DNA of 45,228 bases from Algoriphagus sp. AK58 (GTDB lineage Bacteria; Bacteroidota; Bacteroidia; Cytophagales; Cyclobacteriaceae), in NCBI RefSeq assembly GCF_014324365.1, contig NZ_QEIG01000009.1, positions 1 to 45,228 of the forward strand. The letters are read 5' to 3'. Positions 16,217 through 23,987 of the stretch are shown here, piece after piece. A program made the position numbers and the translations under genes. The number at the start of each line of letters is the position of its first letter. Position 1 is the stretch's first letter. A model generated the notes under the pieces. It was not told where the DNA came from. It saw nothing but the letters and a program-made list of their open reading frames with translations, and did no database searches.

Positions 16217-17164
16217 TTATTTTTCTTCCAAAAGTGCTCTTTTTACCTCCTGGAGCTCTGCCAGTTTTTCTTTGCTGACTTTGGGGTATTCCAGATCCAT
16301 TTGATCAAGTGCGCTGATGATCGCTGAGGCTACGGCTATTCTTGCGTAGGACTTATTGTCTGCTGGAATGACATACCATGGAGATTCCTCTGTGGAGGTA
16401 TTTTTAATCATATCTTCATAAGCTTCCATGTATTGGTCCCAATAGTTGCGTTCCCGGGCATCGGCAGCGCTGAACTTCCAGTTTTTTGAGGGATCATCCA
16501 CTCGCTCGATAAATCGTTTCTTTTGTTCATCCTTAGAGACGTTAAGGAATATTTTGATCACTACAGTACCATTTCGGTTGAGATACTTTTCAAAATTCTT
16601 AATGTCTTTAAATCTCTCTTCCCAAATATCTTTCGTGATCAGTTTTTCAGGGAGTTTTTGGCTTTTAAGGATTTGCTCATGAACTCTTACCACAAGGACC
16701 TCCTCGTAATAAGAGCGGTTGAAAATCCCGATTCTTCCGCGTTCCGGTAGATTCTTCTTACACCTCCAGAGGTAATCATGATCCAGTTCTTCGGCGCTTG
16801 GTCCTTTAAAGGAGGAAACCTGACAACCTTGAGGATTGACTCCGGACATCACGTGCTTGATGGCCCCGTCTTTTCCTGCAGCGTCCATCGCTTGGAATAT
16901 GACCAATAAAGACCACCTGTCCTGAGCATAGAGAATGTCTTGCAAGGCGGCCAAAGCTTCCACACCGATTTCGAGGGCTTCCTTGACCAAGGGCTTGTCT
17001 TCCGGTCCCAGATTCATTTTTGGCTCGGTGGGATAATCCTTCAATTTGAATTTTTTTCCATCCCCCACACAGTAGCGTTTGGCAAACTTTTTTGCTCTCT
17101 TGATCAGCTCTTTTTTACTTAAAGTTTTGAGCTCGGACAGGGTTTCTTCTTCATTTTTCAACAT
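16217..17164 (-). CDS. ppk2: Polyphosphate kinase 2 family (polyphosphate:nucleotide phosphotransferase)
   Basis: A 315-residue PPK2. The P-loop QAMDAAGKDGAIKHV starts at about residue 91, followed by GVNPQGCQVSSFKGPS, HDYLWRCKKNLPERG and the Walker B/lid region IFNRSYYEEVLVVRVH (147-162). PPK2 uses inorganic polyphosphate to phosphorylate nucleoside mono- or diphosphates; the single-domain length and sequence suggest the class I/III type, but AMP versus ADP/GDP preference cannot be settled by eye. It is transcribed divergently from the phosphofructokinase gene with 174 bases between them. The N-terminus (residues 1-45) is Lys-rich. All key motifs are intact. Confidence 0.92.
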   Translation of the reverse strand: MLKNEEETLSELKTLSKKELIKRAKKFAKRYCVGDGKKFKLKDYPTEPKMNLGPEDKPLVKEALEIGVEALAALQDILYAQDRWSLLVIFQAMDAAGKDGAIKHVMSGVNPQGCQVSSFKGPSAEELDHDYLWRCKKNLPERGRIGIFNRSYYEEVLVVRVHEQILKSQKLPEKLITKDIWEERFKDIKNFEKYLNRNGTVVIKIFLNVSKDEQKKRFIERVDDPSKNWKFSAADARERNYWDQYMEAYEDMIKNTSTEESPWYVIPADNKSYARIAVASAIISALDQMDLEYPKVSKEKLAELQEVKRALLEEK

Positions 17165-17289
17165 GACGTAGTTTATTTGCTGGTGGAGGTTTGGACTGGG
17201 CTGTAGTGGGAGGAGACTTTTGATTTCGCCTCTTTTGGATAAATAAGTTAAGTAAAATCACGGTTGAATTTTTATACGGCTGGATCAAA

Positions 17290-17325
17290 ATGAATAAAAG
17301 CTTAGCTTTATCTACTTTTATTCAT
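17290..17325. promoter_or_regulatory. Perfect 11-bp inverted repeat upstream of the phosphofructokinase gene
   Basis: atgaataaaag (17290-17300) is matched by cttttattcat (17315-17325) with a 14-base spacer. It sits 13 bases before ATG 17339, where it could be an operator or a hairpin over the ribosome-binding region. No T-tract, so not a terminator. Confidence 0.45.
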
Positions 17326-17338
17326 CAAGTTACTGACT

Positions 17339-18430
17339 ATGAAAAAACTACTTGTTGCTACCGGAGGCGGAGATTGCCCGGGCTTGAATGCAGTGATCCG
17401 AGGAATTGTGAAAAGAGCCGCCCAAGAGAAGGATTGGGAAGTTTGGGGGAGTTTTGAAGCCTTAAATGGATTGATGGAAGAACCTACCCGCCTGATTAAG
17501 CTGGATGAAAAAACAGTTGCCGGGATTCATGTTCAAGGAGGGACTATCCTTGGTACCACCAATAAAGGAAACCCCATGAATTTTCCCGAGGTTCAATCCG
17601 ATGGAACCGTGAAAACGGTCAATCGGATTCCATGGCTTGTTGACCGGTTAAAGTCTAAAGGGTTTGATGCGGTGATCAACATTGGTGGGGATGGTTCTCA
17701 GGCCATTTCTCAGGCCATGTTTGAGGCAGGGATGCCGGTAATTGGAGTCCCTAAAACCATCGATAATGACCTGTCTTCTACTGATTTTACGTTTGGTTTT
17801 CAAACCGCTGTTCAGACAGCAACCGATTCATTTGATCGCTTGGTGACTACTGCTGCCAGCCATCACAGGGTCATGATCATGGAAGTGATGGGAAGAAATG
17901 CCGGGTGGATTGCCTTGTATACTGCTATATCCGGAGGTGCTGAAATATGCCTTATACCCGAGATTCCATATGACTTGAATGTTTTGGTAGATCGAATCAA
18001 AAAAAGATACAATGAAGGAAGAGGGTTTGTCAATATCGTGATTGCGGAAGGAGCCTTTGTCAAAGAGGGAACTGTCACAGCTACCAAGGGGGAGCTTGGA
18101 AGACATGCCGTCCGATTGGGAGGCGTCTGTTTTACATTGAGTCAACAGCTGAAAGATGCGGGGATAGAGGCAGATATTCGTGAAACGGTCTTGGGACATA
18201 CTCAGCGTGGCGGTACACCGATTGCATTTGACAGGGTGATCGCATCCGTCTTTGGAGTAAAAGCGATGGAATTAGTGTTGGAGGGAAGATTTGGCCGTTT
18301 AGTGATCTTGAAAAATAACGATTATACCTCTGTGCCGATCAAAGAAGCCATCAGTGCTTACAACTTTGTAGATCCCCAGGGAACTCTAGTCAAAGCCGCA
18401 CGCGGCCTTGGAATTACCTTCGGAGATTAA
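17339..18430 (+). CDS. pfkA: 6-phosphofructokinase, mixed-substrate (group III) type
   Basis: A 363-residue PFK that phosphorylates fructose 6-phosphate to the 1,6-bisphosphate in glycolysis. Visible are GGGDCPGLNAVIRG (9-22), INIGGDGSQAI with GGDG at 116-119, and PKTIDND at 138-144. Gly in GGDG favours ATP over pyrophosphate (PPi enzymes have GGDD), while Lys in PKTIDND is the PPi-type residue; this pair defines the mixed-substrate group III. MEVMGRNAGWIAL and LGHTQRGGTPIAFDR are the sugar-phosphate site. It is followed 27 bases later by the esterase gene, perhaps in the same transcript. An inverted repeat lies just upstream. Confidence 0.93.
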   Translation: MKKLLVATGGGDCPGLNAVIRGIVKRAAQEKDWEVWGSFEALNGLMEEPTRLIKLDEKTVAGIHVQGGTILGTTNKGNPMNFPEVQSDGTVKTVNRIPWLVDRLKSKGFDAVINIGGDGSQAISQAMFEAGMPVIGVPKTIDNDLSSTDFTFGFQTAVQTATDSFDRLVTTAASHHRVMIMEVMGRNAGWIALYTAISGGAEICLIPEIPYDLNVLVDRIKKRYNEGRGFVNIVIAEGAFVKEGTVTATKGELGRHAVRLGGVCFTLSQQLKDAGIEADIRETVLGHTQRGGTPIAFDRVIASVFGVKAMELVLEGRFGRLVILKNNDYTSVPIKEAISAYNFVDPQGTLVKAARGLGITFGD

Positions 18431-18457
18431 TATCGTTTTACCTTCCCAGTTTTAATC

Positions 18458-19774
18458 ATGAATTGTTCAATTGCCAAAATCACTGAAAAGAGGGTTTTTC
18501 TCTTAAGTCTATTCTTCTTAGGATTCATCCAGCTTTCATTCGCCCAAATCCCAAGGCAGTTTCTGGATATTACCGTTTCACCTGATAGGCCAAGTTGGGT
18601 TTATTCGTTGGGCGAAAAGGTCGAATTCATCGTTTCGGTGACCCAGTCAGGCCGGCCGGTACCTGTTGAAAATGTCCGGTTTTTCGTGAAGGAAGAGAAG
18701 ATGAATCCCATTCAGGAAGGAAGTCTTGAACTGAAAGAGGGCAAGGCTATCATTTCCGCTCAGGGGATGAAAAATCCCGGATTTTTGCGCTGTGAGGTAT
18801 TTGCAACTATCGATGGAAAAGAATATCGAGGCTTAGGAACAGCCGCTTTTGAACCTGAAAAAATCCAACCTACCGTAAAGATGCCGGAAGATTTTGAAGC
18901 ATTTTGGAGCGAGGCCAAAGCTGAGTTGGAGAAAATTCCTTTGGAACCCAAAATGGTTCATATCCCGGAGCGAAGTACTGATGCTGTGGATGTGTATCAT
19001 GTCAATTTTCGAAATATTGGCAATAGTCGCGTGTATGGAGTATTGACGATGCCCAAGCAATCAGGAAAATATCCTGCGATCCTTCAGGTGCCGGGGGCAG
19101 GTATACGGCCTTATGCCGGGGATTTGGCAAAAGCGGCAAAAGGAGCCATTGTCCTACAAATCGGAATTCACGGGATTCCCATAGACTTGGCTCCCGAAGT
19201 ATATTCCAATCTATCCAGTGGAGCGCTCAATGGATACTGGAATATTAATATTCAGGACAAGGATATTTACTATTACAAGAGAGTCTATTTGGGTTGCATC
19301 AGGGCGGTGGATTTCTTGGTTTCAATGTCTCAGTTTGACGGTCAAAATTTGGCCGTTCAGGGAGGAAGTCAGGGAGGAGCTTTATCCATCGTAACGGCAG
19401 CTTTAGATTCCAGGGTAAAGTATTTGTCTGCCTTTTATCCAGCAATGAGCGATATGACTGGCTATTTGCATGGAAGGGCAGGAGGATGGCCTCATATGTT
19501 TGCCGAAAGCAACCGGAAGTATTACAATTTTCCAAAAGCCGTAGAGACGATCGGATATTATGATGTGGTAAATTTTGCCAGAATTTTAAAGACTCCAGGG
19601 TTTTATTCCTGGGGATATAATGACGATACCTGCCCGCCTACTTCCTATTATTCGGCCTACAATCAAATCAAGGCTCCTAAGGAAGTGTTTGTAGTGCCTG
19701 AGACCGGGCATTGGACCTATCCGGAGCAAGGAGCCAAGTCAGATAACTGGCTATTTGAAAAGTTGAAAAAATAA
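18458..19774 (+). CDS. Secreted acetylxylan esterase / cephalosporin-C deacetylase family (CE7)
   Basis: 438 residues with an N-terminal signal peptide (VFLLSLFFLGFIQLSFAQ, cut near residue 30), an Ig-like N-terminal domain to about residue 135, and an alpha/beta hydrolase domain. The nucleophile elbow is GGSQGG with Ser304; the acid is probably in NDDTCPP (about 389-390) and the base is His418 in PETGHWTYPEQ. CE7 enzymes remove acetyl groups from xylo-oligosaccharides and related sugars. It is probably exported to the periplasm. It follows pfkA by 27 bases; the functional link, if any, is general sugar use. Confidence 0.88.
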   Translation: MNCSIAKITEKRVFLLSLFFLGFIQLSFAQIPRQFLDITVSPDRPSWVYSLGEKVEFIVSVTQSGRPVPVENVRFFVKEEKMNPIQEGSLELKEGKAIISAQGMKNPGFLRCEVFATIDGKEYRGLGTAAFEPEKIQPTVKMPEDFEAFWSEAKAELEKIPLEPKMVHIPERSTDAVDVYHVNFRNIGNSRVYGVLTMPKQSGKYPAILQVPGAGIRPYAGDLAKAAKGAIVLQIGIHGIPIDLAPEVYSNLSSGALNGYWNINIQDKDIYYYKRVYLGCIRAVDFLVSMSQFDGQNLAVQGGSQGGALSIVTAALDSRVKYLSAFYPAMSDMTGYLHGRAGGWPHMFAESNRKYYNFPKAVETIGYYDVVNFARILKTPGFYSWGYNDDTCPPTSYYSAYNQIKAPKEVFVVPETGHWTYPEQGAKSDNWLFEKLKK

Positions 19775-19778
19775 TCAG

Positions 19779-19818
19779 AAAAAATGGCCTGAGAATCCTC
19801 AAAGGGGGATTTTCAGGC
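19779..19818 (-). terminator. Leftward terminator of the paralogue pair
   Basis: gcctgagaatcc (19787-19798) pairs with ggattttcaggc (19807-19818), one G-U. Read leftwards the stem is followed by cattttttctg, a U-tract, so it ends transcription of the gene whose stop is at 19799; the hairpin overlaps its last codons. Confidence 0.7.
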
Positions 19819-20179
19819 TAAGGGAAGGGATATTTCTGGGCTGTCCCGGGATGATCGAAGGTTGGTGTATGGATTGGTTTTTTAGGGAAAGTTTGGCTGC
19901 CAATCGGGCATTATTCCCCGATGCTACCACCAAAGGAACTCCAATTATGACCAATGCCGCCCCTATGAGAGACATTGTGCCATCACCCGGCCCCGTGCTT
20001 TGGTGAAAAGCATCCGCAAGGATAAGTGCGCTTCCTGTGCTTACAAAGATTATTCCACCGGTGAATTGAGAATCACTTTTCTTCATTAGATCGGCAGAAG
20101 TGATAAGTGGATTGGGAGTTTGGGCGGTTACCAAAAATGGAACTCCAATGATCAGGACTGTTATCAATAGTTTTTTCAT
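19799..20179 (-). CDS. Small secreted glycine-rich protein, paralogue 2 of 3
   Basis: 126 residues with signal peptide MKKLLITVLIIGVPFLVTAQ, then a polar stretch, a hydrophobic glycine-containing segment (GGIIFVSTGSALILADAF), a second one (MSLIGAALVIIGVPLVVAS), the tail NNARLAAKLSLKNQS, and a C-terminal strand PSLSLKIPL. It lies 4 bases downstream of paralogue 3 and shares its layout, so they form one leftward unit ending at the overlapping terminator. The K-L-S-L and P-x-L-x-(I/F)-P motifs link it to the copy at 20184. Function unknown; the terminal hydrophobic strand resembles outer-membrane sorting signals but this is inference. Confidence 0.65.
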   Translation of the reverse strand: MKKLLITVLIIGVPFLVTAQTPNPLITSADLMKKSDSQFTGGIIFVSTGSALILADAFHQSTGPGDGTMSLIGAALVIIGVPLVVASGNNARLAAKLSLKNQSIHQPSIIPGQPRNIPSLSLKIPL

Positions 20180-20183
20180 TTTT

Positions 20184-20603
20184 CTACTGGTTTAATGGAA
20201 AAGAAAGGGTGACTGTAGGAACTGTTTTTCCAGAAAAATTCATGTTGGGCTGTATTGTCCTTACTGTTTCGACTCCCAAACTTAATTTTCCAGCTTTCCT
20301 TGCTTTTGCAGAGGAGCTTATCAATATGGGTATTCCTATCACCATCATTGCTCCACCTCCGACAAAGAGAACCAACCCTGTCCCAAACCCCGCACTATCC
20401 CAATCATCTGAAGTTAACGCCAGAAGAGACCCTAACCCTGTTGCTGCGGCACCGACTCCGATAAATGTCCATCCCGCCTTTTTCTGTTTTTCACTTTGTT
20501 GTAGATATTCTTCAATCAGGAATTTGTTGGAGTCCTGCTGGGCTACTAAGGACTGTATAGGTCCGATCCAGGCAAATAGAAGTAAGAGGAGTAAAGTTTT
20601 CAT
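20184..20603 (-). CDS. Small secreted glycine-rich protein, paralogue 3 of 3
   Basis: 139 residues from ATG 20603 (MKTLLLLLLFAWIGPIQSLVAQ, signal peptide); the in-frame ATG at 20627 would prepend eight polar residues. The polar helix FLIEEYLQQSEKQKKAGW corresponds to ENLLELSKKQKRTGF in paralogue 1, then GVGAAATGLGSLLAL, LVLFVGGGAMMVIGIPILIS, the basic KARKAGKLSLG and the C-terminal strand VPTVTLSFPL. It is co-directional with and 4 bases upstream of paralogue 2. No enzymatic motif is visible. Confidence 0.65.
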   Translation of the reverse strand: MKTLLLLLLFAWIGPIQSLVAQQDSNKFLIEEYLQQSEKQKKAGWTFIGVGAAATGLGSLLALTSDDWDSAGFGTGLVLFVGGGAMMVIGIPILISSSAKARKAGKLSLGVETVRTIQPNMNFSGKTVPTVTLSFPLNQ

Positions 20604-20877
20604 AGCGGTTTGGATTTGTTGTACCAAGATGATTCTCTTTTTTAAGACACCGGAATCAAAAAAAACTAAGATGAAAATCTATTTTGGTAGAATTTACTAT
20701 TGCTTTTTTGCCCTTTTCCATTTGTATGAAATCTTCCAAAAAAACATCTTTTCCAAAGGCGTAGAATAATAAAGAGGTATGTTGTCCAATCGGGAGATTT
20801 TTTTCTGTCGATAAGAAAAATTTTGAAATTAGTTTCTGTAACTTAATACGTACTTTAAACCCAAAACTTTTTGTTCA

Positions 20878-21273
20878 ATGCCTGCACAGCCACTAGAGTT
20901 GATTTTGGCCAGACAGTTTGGAGATAGTTTGAATCTCCCCATGTTTCTGGTAGATCCTGAAGGGAATCTCCTATTCTACAATGAACCTGCCGAAGAGATT
21001 TTTGGGTTGAAGTTTAATGAAACAGGTGGAATGAGATTGGAAGAATGGGCTACCATTTTCAAACCTACAGACCAAGACGGTAATCCACTTACTCCCGAGT
21101 CTTTGCCCTTAGTGAAAACCCTCTCCACGAAAATTCCTGCAAATGGAGAATTTTATGTGGATAGTCTGACCGGAATACGCAGCTATATCTCTGTCAGTAC
21201 TTTTCCTATTGTGGGTAGGACTAAGAGATTTTTGGGAGCCATGGCGATTTTTTTGAAATCTCACGAAGTATGA
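20878..21273 (+). CDS. Single-domain PAS protein
   Basis: 131 residues that amount to one PAS domain and nothing else: NLPMFLVDPEGNLLFYNEPAEEIFG (about 19-43) is the classic PAS N-cap, followed by TGGMRLEEWATIF, and the C-terminal strands IRSYISVSTFPIVG and FLGAMAIFL. No output domain, signal peptide or membrane segment. Its stop overlaps the start of the metallo-hydrolase gene by 4 bases (ATGA), so the two are coupled and the PAS protein probably senses or regulates for its partner. Ligand unknown. The upstream gap of 274 bases is AT-rich with no clear promoter consensus. Confidence 0.8.
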   Translation: MPAQPLELILARQFGDSLNLPMFLVDPEGNLLFYNEPAEEIFGLKFNETGGMRLEEWATIFKPTDQDGNPLTPESLPLVKTLSTKIPANGEFYVDSLTGIRSYISVSTFPIVGRTKRFLGAMAIFLKSHEV

Positions 21274-22103
21274 AAGTCAGAATTTGGGGTTGTAGGGGAT
21301 CATTGCCCGCACCTGGTCCGGAAAATTATAGGTATGGAGGCAATACTTCCTGTATACAAGTCACCGAAGGAGATACATGTATCATACTTGATGCGGGCTC
21401 CGGAATTATGAGGTTAGGCCGGTTTTTAGGGCCCACGGTCAAAGAGGTTCATATTTTGCTCACCCATTTGCATATAGACCACACCATGGGATTGGGTTTT
21501 TTTCAGCCACTCTACAATCCCAATGTCAAAGTCCACCTTTGGGGCCCATCTACTGGCCAAGAACCTCTGCTTCACCGGTTGAGGAGATATTTTTCTCCTC
21601 CTTTATTTCCTGTGAAGCTTAGTGAGCTGCCTATGCATCCCGAAGTTCATGAATTGGGGGATGAGGAATTTTCAATAGGAGGAATCAAGATCCTTTCCCA
21701 GTTTTTATGCCATCCAGGACCTACCCTAGGGTATCGGTTGACTGCCAATCAAAAGACATTGGCCTATATTCCCGATCATGAGGTCATGTTGGGTTCTTCC
21801 GATTTTCCCCATGATCCGGAATGGACCAGTGGATTTGAAATTGCTAATGGGGCAGATTTGCTTTTTCACGATGGGGCTTATTCCTCCAAAGAATATGTTG
21901 GTAAAATGGGCTGGGGGCATTCGTCCATTAGGGATGCCCTACTTTTTGCGAATATGTGTAAGGTGAAAAAACTGTCCATTTTTCACCATGAACCTACCCG
22001 AACAGATGAACAAATCGAATCCATGTACAGGGACGCCGTAAGAGAGGGAAATTTTGGATTTGAAATAGAGATGTGTGCCGAAGGCAATGTGTATGAACTC
22101 TAG
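21270..22103 (+). CDS. Metallo-beta-lactamase-fold hydrolase (cyclic-phosphodiesterase-like, COG1235 type)
   Basis: 277 residues beginning MKVRIWGCRGSLPAPGP, the usual start of COG1235-type MBL enzymes, then NYRYGGNTSCIQV. The metal motif is LLTHLHIDHTMG (HxHxDH), followed by LCHPGPTLGYRL (His), YIPDHE (bridging Asp), LFHDGAY, GWGHSSIRDAL and FHHEPTRTD (last His). All expected metal ligands are present, so it is probably an active di-metal phosphodiesterase. Relatives are often linked to PAS or cyclic-nucleotide-binding modules in signalling settings, in line with the overlapping PAS gene. The substrate is not known. Confidence 0.85.
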   Translation: MKVRIWGCRGSLPAPGPENYRYGGNTSCIQVTEGDTCIILDAGSGIMRLGRFLGPTVKEVHILLTHLHIDHTMGLGFFQPLYNPNVKVHLWGPSTGQEPLLHRLRRYFSPPLFPVKLSELPMHPEVHELGDEEFSIGGIKILSQFLCHPGPTLGYRLTANQKTLAYIPDHEVMLGSSDFPHDPEWTSGFEIANGADLLFHDGAYSSKEYVGKMGWGHSSIRDALLFANMCKVKKLSIFHHEPTRTDEQIESMYRDAVREGNFGFEIEMCAEGNVYEL

Positions 22104-22120
22104 GGGTTACGTCTCTTATT

Positions 22121-23716
22121 TTATAGACTCGAAAGGTAATTTAGTAGATTTTTGATTTCTTCCTCCGAAAGACCCGCAAGCAGATTTTCGTACATCAGGG
22201 ATTTGAGATCCTCTTCGCTGGACTTGATTTCTGATTTAGGAACCTGGACCACGTGATTTCCAACCAGCATTATGGAGACCGTATTTTCGTCCGTGTAGAC
22301 AACCCTCCCCAGTAATACTTTCCCGTCTTTTTTGGTGATTCTTGCTGCGATCATGCTGGGCTTGATCCGCTCAGAGGGCTTGTTGATTTCCTCTAAAAGC
22401 TCTTCCTGAGAAAATTCTTTCCCGATTCCTTTTAGGTTGGGCCCCAAGAGTTCGGTGGTCCCGTCTACTGCATGGCAAGCGGAGCAAGCCCGTATGGCAA
22501 AAAGCTGTTTTCCGTTTTCAAGAGAGGCTTCGGAAAGGGTTTGCTCTCGGATTTCTCTATGGGAAGGGTTCTTTTCTTCCAAAGAAGGATCATACACAAT
22601 TTTGTAAAATCCCCCCGTCTTTTTCTCTACGGCATTGTACCAATAATCGGAGATCCCATGGTGGGCCACATACAAGGAGCCGTCAGTCCCAAAAGCTAAA
22701 TCAGAAAGCTTGGGAATATCCACCACGGGAAATTCCTGAAAAGAATAACCACTGGAAGATGGTTCGACCACGACTCTTCCCACTCCGCCTCTTGTCCATC
22801 GCTCTCCGGGTCCATAGAAAGCGACAAAAAGATTGCCTCCTGTGCCTCCAAAGTCATTGGTTGGTGCATTGAACTCAATTCCTCAAGGTGCAATTTCATT
22901 TTCCAAAGAAAAAACCGGAGGAATGATCGTATCAAACTTGCCTTCGTATTTCTTGGGATTATGCCCGTAGAATTTTCCGACTTGTAGGAGGTTAAGTTCT
23001 TCGGTGGCATTTCCTCCGCCCTTGTTATCGGCGAAGAATAAGTCTCCCGAAGGATTGAAAGCCATGCCATGGATCGACCGGATGCCTGTGGCTACCTGTT
23101 CCCACTGACTGCCATCCGGTGATATTTTCAGAATCGATCCCCTCAAACCTTGAGGGTCAGGGGAAGCTCCAGGATTAAAGGAGTCAGTGGTAAGTACAAA
23201 GTAAATCCAGCCATCAGGTCCCACGCTAAGTGCCGAGGTCCACTCGTAGGGATGGTCACTGACGGGCATTTTGTCAAAAAAGGTCCAAGAAGTGTCTGCT
23301 TTACCGTCCTGATCGAAATCTTTAAATGCCCTGATTTCACTTCGTGTACCTATAAATACAGTATCTCCTTTGTGGGTAAATCCAACAGGAGAGTGCAGCC
23401 CTATTTCTTTCAAATCCGCGAAAAGCAAGGCCTCGTCTTCTATTCCGTCATGATTCGTATCTCTTAGGGTGTAGATCTCACCGCTTTGGTTGGCGGCAAA
23501 AAGCAACCCGCCCGGTCCAAGGGAAATTTGAACCGGATTGACGATGGTCACCCCTTTGTCAATAGGGAGCTTGATGACCCGATAAGGGCCATAGACCGCT
23601 ACTGAGGTATCTTCAAAGGTTAGGTATGCTGGGGTAGAAGGGGATTGACAGGAAGACGCAAGAATAATTAGGAGAAGGAATAAGGGAATTCCGGATGGCA
23701 TGATGCGGGTCTTCAT
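22121..23716 (-). pseudogene. Lipoprotein sugar-dehydrogenase-like beta-propeller with C-terminal cytochrome c, interrupted by one in-frame TGA
   Basis: From ATG 23716 the product has a lipoprotein signal (LLLIILASSC, lipobox Cys), then a beta-propeller of the L-sorbosone/PQQ-type dehydrogenase kind (NPVQISLGPGGLLFAANQSG, IRSIHGMAFNPSGDLFFADN). At 22883-22885 a TGA interrupts; reading on in the same frame gives GIEFNAPTNDFGGTGGNLFV, LSDLAFGTDGSLYVAHHG, and a cytochrome c domain ACSACHAVDGTTELLGPNL with the CxxCH haem site. Both halves are otherwise intact, so the lesion is a single base (for example CGA or GGA to TGA) or a sequencing error. An internal ATG at 22783 could express only the C-terminal half. 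Periplasmic oxidation of a sugar or alcohol was the likely role. Confidence 0.82.
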
Positions 23717-23808
23717 AGCGGGAGTTGGGATACAAGTCACTGAAATTAAAGAATTTCCAGTCTAAAAAATAGCCTCACCGGGGTAAGGAAATTAGGGTTC
23801 CAAATGGA

Positions 23809-23910
23809 TCATTTGAACTGCAATAATGCAAAATCCATGATTTTGTCCCAATCATACCCGATCAGGTCATGGCTTCCCTCTCTCAGGTGGTATCCTATGG
23901 CTTTTTGGTG
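23809..23910 (-). pseudogene. C-terminal relict of an alpha/beta-hydrolase (glucuronoyl-esterase-like)
   Basis: Only about 33 codons, reading GYHLREGSHDLIGYDWDKIM then DFALLQFK and stop, resemble the C-terminal end of CE15-like esterases, where YH(I/L)R-G-HD...YDW..(F/L)MDFA holds the catalytic His. No upstream homologous sequence remains before the comM gene at 23988. It is not expected to make a functional protein. The family call is from memory of the motif. Confidence 0.45.
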
Positions 23911-23987
23911 AATGGTGTGTGGGGAAATTGTAGTAGGGATTAGAGAATTCTCAATCTCTAATTTTCTAAATCTCCCAATCTCCCCTT

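Noticed and set aside
20671..20769. 32-codon frame (MKIYFGRIYYCFFALF...) in the gap before the PAS gene
   Set aside because: Very short, aromatic-rich by AT bias, no ribosome-binding sequence or family; the gap is otherwise without a supported feature.
22883..22885. Selenocysteine or recoded TGA
   Set aside because: No SECIS-like hairpin follows, the family does not use selenocysteine at this point, and TGA ends other genes here.
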